Source: PALSA-894 sp963757565
GTDB lineage: Bacteria; Pseudomonadota; Alphaproteobacteria; Rhizobiales; Xanthobacteraceae
Assembly: GCA_963757565.1 (NCBI GenBank)
Contig: CAVWSB010000011.1
Location: 1,550,001 to 1,614,000 of the forward strand
Direction of reading: 5' to 3'
Length of the DNA: 64,000 nt
Shown here: positions 26,800 to 34,898 of the stretch, piece after piece
How the letters are laid out: the number at the start of each line of letters is the position of its first letter
Position numbering within the stretch: the stretch's first letter is position 1
The notes under the pieces: model-generated
Database searches by the model: none
What the model saw: only the letters and a program-made list of their open reading frames with translations
What the model was told of the DNA's origin: nothing
Translations under genes and position numbers: made by a program

Positions 26800-28388
26800 T
26801 CAGTCCATGTGGAACCAATAGAGCAGGATCTGATTGTCGGCGCGCTGCGCGACCTTCAGCTTTTTCGCGACGCCCCAGGCCAGCGCCTGCTGATGCAGCG
26901 TCACGTAGCCCCAATCCTTCTCCTGGGCGATCTTGAAGGCGTCCTCGATCATCTCGTCGCGTTTGGTCTTGTCCGCCTCGATGAGGATTTTGTCGGCGAG
27001 CGCGTCGACCTCCTGATTGCAGTAGCCGCCAAGGTTCATGTTGCCGCCTTTGCCCTTTTCGTCGCGGCAGCGGTACATGTTTGCGAGCACGTTCCAGCTA
27101 TCGAACGAGCCCGGCGTCCATCCCAGCAGGTAGAACGAGGTGTCGTAGCCGCCCGACTGCAGCACTTTGGCGAAGTACTTGCTCTTCGGCTGGGCGTTGA
27201 GATTGATCTTGATGTTGGCGCGCGCCAGCATCGCGGTCACCGCCTGGCAGATCGCCTCGTCGTTGACATAGCGGTCGGTCGGGCAGTCCATCTCGACCTC
27301 GAAGCCATTCGGGTAGCCGGCATCGGCGAGCAGTTTCTTCGCCTGATCGACATTCGGCGGGGGGCGCTTGAAGTCTTTCGCCTTGTCGAACAAGAGCGAG
27401 GAGATCATCAGCGCGGACGGGACCGCGGCCTTGCGCATCACACGGTCCGCAATCGCGTTCTCGTCGATCGCCAGATAGAACGCCTCGCGCACCCGCACGT
27501 CCTTGAACGGGTTCTTGCCCTTGATATTGGAATATTTGAGTTCATCGCGCATCTGGTCGAAGCCGAGGAAGATGGTGCGCAGCTCCGGGCCCTGCATCAC
27601 GGTCGCGACGCCGCTCGAGTTCACGCGCTGGACGTCCTGCAGCGGTACCGGATCGATCCAGTCGACATCGCCGGAGAGGAGCGCCGCGACGCGCGTCGCG
27701 TCGTTTGCGATCGTGGTGAAGATCGCCTCGTCGACATTGTGCTCGACCTTGCCCCACCAGTTCGGGTTCTTCTTGAAGACGGTCTTCACGCCGGCCTGAT
27801 GCTCGGTGATCATGAAGGGGCCGGTGCCGTTCGTGTGCAGGGCCGCGTAGCTCATCTGCGTGCCGGTCGCGGACTGGACCGTGCCCGAGTTGTTCGCCTC
27901 GGACCACTTCTTCGACATGATGTACCAGGTGTCCCATTCGTAATGCAGGATGGGATTCGGGCTCGGCAGCACGAAGTCGACGGTGTAGTCGTCGACCTTC
28001 ACGGCCTTGGTGCCGGCCGGCTGGATGCGGGTCTTGATGTCGGAGTTCTGCTGGAAACTTCGTTCGGCAGAAAACACAACGTCGTCGGCCGTGAAGTCTT
28101 CGCCGTTGTGGAACTTGACGCCCTTGCGCAGATGGAAACGCCAGCGCGTCGGCTCGACCTGCTCCCAGCTTTCGGCGAGGCCCGGGATGATCTTGAGGTC
28201 CTTGTCGCGTTTGGTCAGACCCTCGTAGACGTTCCCGAGCATGCCGAGGCGTGAAGCTCTCGTTCAGCGAATAGGAGTCGAGCGATTTCAGCTCGCCCTG
28301 GAACGCGAAGCGCACCGTTGCGGCGCTGGCCGGCAGCGCGCTGGCTGCCGCCAGACGCAAGCACCAAAGCGATGGTCCTGAACTTCAT
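26800..28388 (-). pseudogene. Peptide-binding protein of the ABC importer, first copy, two N-terminal frameshifts
   Basis: First gene of the minus-strand transporter operon: a periplasmic SBP family 5 protein of about 528 residues. ATG 28388 gives a signal peptide (FRTIALVLA, then AAASALPASAA after removing a T near 28355). A second extra base near 28249 (acg-C-ctc) restores FTLGMLGNVYEG. From 28242 to the stop the frame is clean (480 residues). Typical elements are WRFHLRKGVKFHNGEDFTADDV and FKDVRVREAFYLAIDENAIADRVMRKAA. The second copy follows after 67 bp. Two binding proteins on one permease set may widen the range of ligands. Confidence 0.88.
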
Positions 28389-28540
28389 CGGGTCCTCTCG
28401 GCTGGACGTGTTGGTATCGGGGCGCTGCACCGGACGGGGCGGCGGTTGGTCGGAAGCTTAGCCGTGTGCGCCCGGCCGGGTCCAGACTTTGTGAAGTTGC
28501 CGACGGTGCTACCGGTTGACCCACCGGCGGGGGTTCGATT

Positions 28541-28576
28541 TGGTACCGGCTGGCCCGATCGCGTTGTACCACCAGC
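28541..28576. promoter_or_regulatory. Inverted repeats in the divergent region before the amidohydrolase gene
   Basis: The 206-bp gap between the binding-protein gene and the amidohydrolase contains TGGTAC (28541-28546) with GTACCA (28566-28571), and GCTGG (28549-28553) with CCAGC (28572-28576). Both lie 20-50 bp before the amidohydrolase ATG. They could be operator half-sites for a regulator of both units. The arms are short and could be chance. Confidence 0.25.
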
Positions 28577-28594
28577 GGTCTCCAGGGAGCATTT

Positions 28595-29763
28595 ATGCCT
28601 ATCGACAATCGTATCGCCGACCTGCAGGCGGAGGTCGCCGCATGGCGGCGCGACATCCACGCGCACCCGGAAATCCTGTTCGATGTGCATCGCACTGCGG
28701 CAAGCGTCGCGGAGAAACTCAAGGCATTCGGCTGCGACGAAGTGGTGACCGGGATCGGCCAAACCGGCGTCGTCGGGGTGATCCGCGGGCAGGGCGACGG
28801 AGCCCGCAAGGTGATCGGATTACGCGCCGACATGGATGCGCTGCCGATGGACGAACAGACCAACCTTCCCTACCGCTCGACCAACCCGGGCAAGATGCAC
28901 GCCTGCGGCCATGACGGGCACACCGCGATGCTGCTCGGCGCGGCCAAATACCTTGCCGAGACGCGCAACTTCTCCGGCACCGCCGTGGTGATCTTCCAGC
29001 CGGCCGAGGAAGGCGGGGGCGGCGGCCGCGAGATGGTGCAAGGACGGCATGATGGAGCGCTTCGGCATCGAGGAGGTGTACGGCATGCACAACATGCCGG
29101 GCCTCCCTGCCGGCCAGTTCGCGACCCGACCGGGCCCGCTGCTTGCGGCGGCCGACCGCATCGTGATCGAGATCGAGGGTCTTGGCTCGCATGCCGCAAA
29201 GCCCCATCAGGGCATCGATCCGATCGTGATCGGTGCGCATATCGTGTCACAGACCCAGTCGATCGTCTCGCGCAGCGTCGATCCGATCAAATCGGGGCTG
29301 ATTTCGATCTGCCAGTTTCACGCCGGCTCAGCCGACAACGTGATCCCGCAAGGCGCGACCCTGCGCGGCACCGCGCGCAGCCTGCTTCCGGAGGTCCGCG
29401 ATACCTTGGAAAATCGCCTGCGCGAAATTGTCGAGAACACCGCCAAGGCCTTCGGCGCGAAGGGGACGCTCACCTACAATCGGCACTATCCGGTGACCAG
29501 AAATCACGAGCGCCAAACCGACTTCGCCGTAGCGGTCGCATCTGAAATCGCCGGACCGGACGCGGGTTGATGCCAACACGCCACCGCTTATGGGCGGTGA
29601 GGACTTCTCGTTCATGCTGGAATCACGGCCGGGCGCCTTCATTTTCATCGGCAACGGCGACACCGCGGGCCTCCATCACCCGGCCTACGACTTCAACGAC
29701 AAGGTTATTCCGGCCGGCGTGTCGTACTGGGCGCGGTTGGTCGAAACTGCGATGCCGAAATGA
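28595..29763 (+). pseudogene. M20-family amidohydrolase (hippurate hydrolase-like), two frameshifts
   Basis: A zinc aminoacylase/carboxypeptidase-like enzyme that cleaves N-acyl or peptide-type amides, about 388 residues as intended. Visible motifs are RRDIHAHPEILFDVHRTA, LRADMDALPMDE, HACGHDGHTAMLLGAAKYLA, VVIFQPAEEGGGGGREM, YGMHNMPGLPAG and MGGEDFSFMLESRPGAF. These include the metal-binding Cys/His of CGHDGH, the glutamate pair and the late His of LHHPAYDFND. Extra bases break the frame at 29039 (gtg-C-aag) and 29562 (gac-G-cgg). ATG 28595 has CAGGGAG upstream. It is divergent from the peptide importer and could act on imported peptides; that link is inference. Confidence 0.85.
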
Positions 29764-29764
29764 C

Positions 29765-30544
29765 TTATTGAAGTGCCAGCCGCTGCCCGTCGAACACGGT
29801 GGGCTGGCAATTCTGACCCGAGGTGCCAAGCACCGCGCAAAGCCGGGCCGCAAAGCTGGCGTTGGGAAGCGGACCTGCCACAAGGTGAAGCTCAAGCGCG
29901 CCGGTCTTCTGACCTTCACGGACTGCGATGACGGGCCGCAATCCTTCGAACAGTGCGGGTTGGGCGGCCTTAAGCGCCAACCAGAGTGTGCGCAGACCGT
30001 CGATCGAGGCATTGCTGCCGATATCGACTCCAAACTCCGTCTTTGTGGCGACTGACTCGGTCGCGCTCGGATTGCCGGCCGCCAGGTGTCCGGCCGCCAC
30101 GCGGGACTGGTTGCCCGATGCTCCATCCGCTTGAGACGCTGACGGCGATGGTGCAGCTGGGATCGTGGCTGGCGCCGAGATGCTTGCAGTCGGGTTGCCG
30201 GCGCCGCCCGGAACACTCCGTGCTGCTTGCGTGGAAGGCGGAATCGACCCAGTTACCTCATCAAGATTGTGTTCGAGCGCCGCGACGCGGGCCGCAAGGC
30301 GGTCACGATCCGCGGTCAAGGAGCGAACGGCGTCGGCGACGCGCCGCTGTTCCTCCCGGTCGCGGTTTGCCAATTGGACTGGCGGGACCGTGCGGTCGGC
30401 ATGGTCCTGCGGTGACATCAGGGTCGCGATGCGCCGAATACCGCTTTCGGTGCGTGCCGTCAGGATGACCCCGAGTACCGCCAGCGTTGCCAGGCTGACC
30501 CATGTCCCGAACCGGACAAGCTGCGCGCGACGGGTCGCCGTCAT
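29765..30544 (-). CDS. Membrane-anchored protein with coiled coil and SPOR-like C-terminus
   Basis: The 259-residue product has a basic start and one membrane helix (residues about 12-30, VSLATLAVLGVILTA), a charged coiled coil (about 60-95, EEQRRVADAVRSLTADRDRLAARVAALEHNLDEV), an Ala/Ser/Pro/Gly-rich linker, and a C-terminal domain of about 90 residues. That domain starts FGVDIGSNASIDGLRTLW and ends FDGQRLALQ. Its layout, with LELHLVAGPLPNASFAARLC, recalls SPOR/sporulation-related domains that bind denuded peptidoglycan in the periplasm. The exact function is unknown. It is divergent from glmU across a 139-bp gap and convergent with the amidohydrolase. Confidence 0.7.
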   Translation of the reverse strand: MTATRRAQLVRFGTWVSLATLAVLGVILTARTESGIRRIATLMSPQDHADRTVPPVQLANRDREEQRRVADAVRSLTADRDRLAARVAALEHNLDEVTGSIPPSTQAARSVPGGAGNPTASISAPATIPAAPSPSASQADGASGNQSRVAAGHLAAGNPSATESVATKTEFGVDIGSNASIDGLRTLWLALKAAQPALFEGLRPVIAVREGQKTGALELHLVAGPLPNASFAARLCAVLGTSGQNCQPTVFDGQRLALQ

Positions 30545-30683
30545 GAGGATGCTCCGGGCAAATCAAATCGCCAAAAACGGTACCAGAAACCGGTAAATTT
30601 CGCCGTAATCGCTGGCCTCTTTGCACCTTTCATTGCGTCTCGGAGGCGACTATCAGGGCGCAACGCGCTATTCGAGTGCCCGA

Positions 30684-32096
30684 ATGTCAAAACGAAACTG
30701 CCTCGCAATCGTCCTCGCCGCCGGCGAGGGAACGCGTATGCGCTCCACGCGGGCGAAGGTGCTGCACACCGTCGCTGGGCGTTCGATGCTCGCGCATGTG
30801 CTCGACGCGGTGCGCAATGCCGGGATCGAGGCGGCGGCCGTCGTAGTGGGGCCTGCCTCCGAAGCTGTCGCCGAGGAAGCAACGCGTATCCTGCCAAAGG
30901 CGCAGATTTTCGTGCAGGTGGAGCGGCGCGGGACCGCGCATGCGGTCCTTGCCGCGCGCGCCGCCATCGAGAAAGGCGCGGACGACATTCTGGTGATCTT
31001 CGGCGACACGCCGCTGATCGGCGCCGAGACGCTAAAGCGACTGCGTGGCGCGATAGATCATCACGCCGGCGTCGCGGTGCTTGGCTTCCGCCCCGCGAAC
31101 CCGGCCGGCTACGGCCGGCTGATCATGGCCGGACATCGCCTCGTCGCGATCCGCGAGGAGAAAGATGCAAGCGAAGCCGAACGCCGCATCGATCTTTGCA
31201 ATGGCGGGCTGATGGCGCTACGCGGCGACGTGGCGCTCGATATTCTTGGCCGCATCGACAACAAAAACGCCAAGGGCGAATTCTACCTGACCGACGCCGT
31301 GACCATCGCCGACCGAATGGCGCTGGAAGCGGTCGCCCTGGAAACAACGGAGGATGAGGTGCGCGGAATCAACACCAAGGCGCAGCTCGCCGATGCCGAA
31401 GACGTGCTGCAATGGCGGCTGCGCGATGCCGCGATGGATGCCGGCGTGACGATGATCGCGCCGGAAACCGTGTTTCTGTGTGCCGACACGAAGTTCGGTC
31501 ACGACGTCACCATCGAGCCAAATGTCGTGTTCGGCCCCGGCGTGGTCGTGGAAGACAATGCCGTGATCCATGCCTTCTCGCATCTGGAAGGCGCGCATGT
31601 CGGCAAAGGTGCATCGGTCGGGCCTTTCGCGCGGTTGCGTCCGGGCGCAAAACTCGGCGCAAAATCACGCGTCGGCAATTTCGTCGAGGTGAAGGCGGCG
31701 GAGATCGGGGAGGGCGCGAAGGCCAATCATCTCGCCTACATCGGCGATGGCCACGTTGGCGATGGCGCCAACATCGGCGCCGGCACGATCTTCTGCAACT
31801 ACGATGGCAAGAACAAGCATCGCACCGAGGTTGGCAAAGGCGCGTTCATCGGCTCGAACTCGGCGCTGGTTGCGCCGGTCAAGGTCGGCGACAACGCCTA
31901 TGTGGGCTCGGGCTCGGTCATCACCGAGAATGTGCCGGCCGGTGCGCTCGCCATCGGCCGCGGCCGGCAGGTGAACAAGCCTGGCTGGAAGCCGGGGGCC
32001 CCGAAAACCAAAAGCGCGCCTGCAAAAAAGGTCCCGGCCAAGAAAGCTGCACCGAAAGCAGCGGCTGCGGCGAAAAAGCCGAAGAAAAAACGTTAA
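30684..32096 (+). CDS. glmU: Bifunctional UDP-GlcNAc pyrophosphorylase/GlcN-1-P acetyltransferase (GlmU) with a basic tail
   Basis: Makes UDP-N-acetylglucosamine from glucosamine-1-phosphate in two steps, for peptidoglycan and lipopolysaccharide. The 470-residue protein has an N-terminal nucleotidyltransferase domain (VLAAGEGTRMRSTRAKVLHTVAG, FGDTPLIG, GEFYLTDAV) and a left-handed beta-helix acetyltransferase domain (GPFARLRPGAKLG, NFVEVKAAEIGEGAKANHLAYIGD, CNYDGKNKHRTEVGKGAFIGSNSALVAPV). About 31 residues at the C-terminus (nt 32001-32093) are an unusual tail of Lys, Ala and Pro with 12 lysines, of the PAKKA kind seen in histone H1-like proteins. ATG 30684 gives the usual start. glmS follows 122 bp downstream. 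Confidence 0.96.
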   Translation: MSKRNCLAIVLAAGEGTRMRSTRAKVLHTVAGRSMLAHVLDAVRNAGIEAAAVVVGPASEAVAEEATRILPKAQIFVQVERRGTAHAVLAARAAIEKGADDILVIFGDTPLIGAETLKRLRGAIDHHAGVAVLGFRPANPAGYGRLIMAGHRLVAIREEKDASEAERRIDLCNGGLMALRGDVALDILGRIDNKNAKGEFYLTDAVTIADRMALEAVALETTEDEVRGINTKAQLADAEDVLQWRLRDAAMDAGVTMIAPETVFLCADTKFGHDVTIEPNVVFGPGVVVEDNAVIHAFSHLEGAHVGKGASVGPFARLRPGAKLGAKSRVGNFVEVKAAEIGEGAKANHLAYIGDGHVGDGANIGAGTIFCNYDGKNKHRTEVGKGAFIGSNSALVAPVKVGDNAYVGSGSVITENVPAGALAIGRGRQVNKPGWKPGAPKTKSAPAKKVPAKKAAPKAAAAAKKPKKKR

Positions 32097-32124
32097 CAAT
32101 TCATTTTCTTTCCGATTTCATTTG

Positions 32125-32150
32125 TCACAGAGCGTGACGCTTTGTGATTT
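32125..32150 (+). terminator. Hairpin between glmU and glmS
   Basis: TCACAGAGCG (32125-32134) pairs with CGCTTTGTGA (32138-32147) through nine Watson-Crick pairs and one G-U pair, with a TGA loop, and TTT follows. It lies 28 bp after glmU and 70 bp before glmS. It is either the glmU terminator or an attenuator that lowers read-through into glmS. A long A/T-rich stretch (AATTCATTTTCTTTCC) precedes it. Confidence 0.5.
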
Positions 32151-32218
32151 CTGATGCGTATTAGCAGCGTTTAAACCCGCTTTGGGCATTGTGCGGGCTG
32201 AAGGGACATATTCGGCGC

Positions 32219-34042
32219 ATGTGTGGGATCGTCGGAATATTGGGGCGCGAGCCGGTCGCTGAAGAAATGGTCGAGGCGCTCAAGCGCCTTGAATATCGCG
32301 GCTATGATTCAGCGGGCGTCGCCACGCTGGAAGGCGGGCATCTGACGCGCCGCCGCGCCGAAGGCAAACTGAAGAACCTCGAAAAGCGCCTTGCTAGTGA
32401 GCCGCTCGCGGGCCACAGCGGCATCGGCCATACGCGCTGGGCAACGCACGGCCGTCCGAACGAAGTGAATGCGCACCCGCATGCGACCGACAAGGTCGCG
32501 GTCGTGCACAACGGCATCATCGAGAATTTCAAGGAGCTGCGCGACGAGCTGCAGACGAAGGGTCACACGTTCGCGACCGAGACCGACACCGAGGTGGTCG
32601 CGCATCTGGTCACGGACGAACTGAAAGGCGGCAAGTCGCCCGAGGCGGCGGTCGCTGCCGCGCTGCCGCGCCTGCGTGGGGCCTTTGCGCTCGCATTCCT
32701 GTTCGAGGGCGAGGATGACCTGCTCATCGGCGCGCGCAAGGGTTCGCCGCTCGCGGTCGGTTATGGCGAAGGCGAGATGTATCTCGGATCGGACGCGATC
32801 GCGCTCGCGCCGTTCACCGATACGATCAGCTATCTGGAAGAGGGCGACTGGGCGGTCCTCAACCGCAAGGGCGCGCAGGTTCGCGACGCCGCCGGCAAGA
32901 AGGTCAAGCGTCAGGTTCAGAAGTCGAATGCGTCCGCGTTCCTGATCGACAAGGGCAACCATCGCCATTTCATGGCGAAGGAAATCCACGAACAGCCCGA
33001 GGTCGTCGGCCACACGCTGGCGCATTATCTCGATATGTCGGCCGAGCGCGTGCGCATGCCGGCGCTGCCGTTCGATTTCGCCAAGATCACCCGCATCTCG
33101 ATCTCGGCCTGCGGCACGGCGTATTATGCTGGGCTGATCGCGAAATACTGGTTCGAGCGGTTCGCGCGTTTGCCGGTCGAAATCGACGTCGCGTCCGAAT
33201 TCCGTTATCGCGAAGCGCCGTTCTCCGAAGGCGGGCTTGCGATCTTCGTCTCGCAGTCGGGCGAGACCGCGGACACGCTTGCCACGCTGCGTTACGCCAA
33301 GGCGCAGAAGCAGCACATCCTGTCCGTCGTGAACGTCGCGACATCGACCATCGCGCGCGAGAGCGATGTGGTGATGCCGACGCTCGCCGGACCCGAGATC
33401 GGCGTCGCCTCGACCAAGGCATTCACCTGCCAGCTCGCGGCGCTGTGCTGCCTCGCGATCGCGGCCGGAAAGGCGCGCGGCATTTTGTCGGACGAGGACG
33501 AACGCAAGCTCGTCCATGCGTTGATCGAGGTGCCGCGCCTGATGACCGAGGCACTGGCGCTGGAACCGCGCATCGAGGAACTGGCGCACAACCTCGCGCA
33601 CAGCCGCGACGTGCTCTATCTCGGCCGCGGTACGTCGTACCCGATCGCGCTCGAGGGTGCGCTGAAGCTGAAGGAAATTTCCTACATCCACGCGGAAGGC
33701 TATGCGGCCGGCGAGCTCAAGCACGGCCCGATCGCGCTGATTGACGAAACCATGCCTGTGGTCGTGATCGCACCGTATGACCGGGTGTTCGAGAAGACCG
33801 TCTCGAACATGCAGGAGGTCGCGGCGCGCGGCGGCAAGATCATCCTGGTGACCGACCCGAAAGGCGCCGCCGAGGCGACAGTCTCCTCTCTGGTGACCCT
33901 GACTCTGCCCGAAATGCCCGCGACGGTGACCCCACTCGTCTATGCCATTCCGGTGCAACTGATCGCCTATCATACGGCTGTCATGATGGGCACGGACGTC
34001 GACCAGCCGCGCAATCTCGCCAAATCCGTCACCGTGGAATAG
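32219..34042 (+). CDS. glmS: Glutamine--fructose-6-phosphate aminotransferase (GlmS)
   Basis: Makes glucosamine-6-phosphate from fructose-6-phosphate and glutamine, the committed step to amino sugars. The 607-residue enzyme starts MCGIVGILG, with the N-terminal nucleophile cysteine after Met removal, so ATG 32219 is fixed. The glutaminase domain has HTRWATHGRPNEVNAHPH and HNGIIENF. Two SIS domains follow (ISACGTAYYAGLIAKYW, FVSQSGETADTLATLRYAK, ASTKAFTCQ, AEGYAAGELKHGPIALID). The C-terminus DQPRNLAKSVTVE is the family standard. No ribozyme is expected or seen in the leader. The gene follows glmU on the same strand. Confidence 0.98.
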   Translation: MCGIVGILGREPVAEEMVEALKRLEYRGYDSAGVATLEGGHLTRRRAEGKLKNLEKRLASEPLAGHSGIGHTRWATHGRPNEVNAHPHATDKVAVVHNGIIENFKELRDELQTKGHTFATETDTEVVAHLVTDELKGGKSPEAAVAAALPRLRGAFALAFLFEGEDDLLIGARKGSPLAVGYGEGEMYLGSDAIALAPFTDTISYLEEGDWAVLNRKGAQVRDAAGKKVKRQVQKSNASAFLIDKGNHRHFMAKEIHEQPEVVGHTLAHYLDMSAERVRMPALPFDFAKITRISISACGTAYYAGLIAKYWFERFARLPVEIDVASEFRYREAPFSEGGLAIFVSQSGETADTLATLRYAKAQKQHILSVVNVATSTIARESDVVMPTLAGPEIGVASTKAFTCQLAALCCLAIAAGKARGILSDEDERKLVHALIEVPRLMTEALALEPRIEELAHNLAHSRDVLYLGRGTSYPIALEGALKLKEISYIHAEGYAAGELKHGPIALIDETMPVVVIAPYDRVFEKTVSNMQEVAARGGKIILVTDPKGAAEATVSSLVTLTLPEMPATVTPLVYAIPVQLIAYHTAVMMGTDVDQPRNLAKSVTVE

Positions 34043-34154
34043 CTGGCTGCGGCATTTGGCCATCGCCATATGGCTTATGGCGGGCTACCACCGGATTTCC
34101 ATATAATGGCGGCCAGATGCGCGATGCAGGCTGGACGGAGGGCCGCGCGATCCG

Positions 34155-34898
34155 ATGAGCAATGTCGAGAGTTCCCGTCCGCCGGAGGCGGTGCATCCGA
34201 GCATCGCAAGCCGCATCCGCAACTATTTCCTGACTGGGCTGATCGTTGCCGGACCGGTCGCCATCACAATCTGGCTGGTCTGGACTTTCGTCACCTGGGT
34301 GGATGACCTGGTTCGGCCATTTATCCCGGTGGCCTACCGGCCAGAAACCTACCTTCCCATCAAGGTGCCGGGCTCCGGTCTCATCATCGCGTTCGTGGCG
34401 CTGACCATTCTTGGATTCCTCACCGCCAACCTCGTGGGACGGACCTTCGTCGATATCGGCGAAATGATATTGGAGCGCGTTCCGATCGTGCGGCCGATCT
34501 ATCGCGGCCTCAAACAGGTGTTCGAGACTCTGTTCTCGAAGTCGGGCTCCTCGTTTCGCACCGTCGGGCTGGTCGAGTTTCCGGCACCGGGGATGTGGTC
34601 GCTGGTGTTTCTCTCGACCCCGCCTGGCGCCGAGATCACGACCGTTCTGCCGAGCCGGGACGAATACGTCTCCGCCTTCATGCCGTGCACGCCCAACCCG
34701 ACAACCGGCTTCTTCTTTTATGTCTTGCGGCGCGACGTCATCGAAATCGATCTCTCGGTCGAAGACTCTGCAAAGCTTCTGATGAGTGCCGGCATGATCC
34801 AGCCCGGCGGCGGCGCTGATCAGCAGAAGAAGCTCGCCGCCATGGCCGAGACCGCGCGCGCTGCGCGTGTGATACGGGAGAATGCGGCGGCGGAGTGA
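34155..34898 (+). CDS. DUF502 family membrane protein
   Basis: The 247-residue protein has two N-terminal membrane helices (residues about 24-45 and 75-95) with the DUF502 pattern: NYFLTGLIVAGPVAITIWLVW, a PGSGLIIAFVALTILGFLTANLVGR segment, then ERVPIVRPIYRGLKQVFETLF and a soluble domain with PAPGMWSLVFLSTPPGAEI and PTTGFFFYVLRRDVIEIDLSVEDSAKLLMSAGM. Function unknown; the family is often found near recG in this order, as here. ATG 34155 is preceded by CGCGCGATCCG with only a weak ribosome-binding site. It is convergent with recG, with adjacent stop codons. Confidence 0.9.
   Translation: MSNVESSRPPEAVHPSIASRIRNYFLTGLIVAGPVAITIWLVWTFVTWVDDLVRPFIPVAYRPETYLPIKVPGSGLIIAFVALTILGFLTANLVGRTFVDIGEMILERVPIVRPIYRGLKQVFETLFSKSGSSFRTVGLVEFPAPGMWSLVFLSTPPGAEITTVLPSRDEYVSAFMPCTPNPTTGFFFYVLRRDVIEIDLSVEDSAKLLMSAGMIQPGGGADQQKKLAAMAETARAARVIRENAAAE

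Noticed and set aside
21047..28388. Programmed +1 frameshifting in the peptide transporter genes
   Set aside because: Each gene would need several shifts at unrelated sequences without slippery codons or stop signals, and homologues are read straight. Sequence error or recent decay is simpler.
32125..32147. CRP/FNR operator before glmS
   Set aside because: The half-sites are TCACA...TGTGA in the outward order with a 13-base spacing, the reverse of TGTGA-N6-TCACA, so a hairpin reading is better.
32097..32218. glmS ribozyme riboswitch
   Set aside because: The 122-bp gap shows one simple hairpin and not the nested pseudoknot core; the ribozyme is also known from Gram-positive bacteria, not this group.
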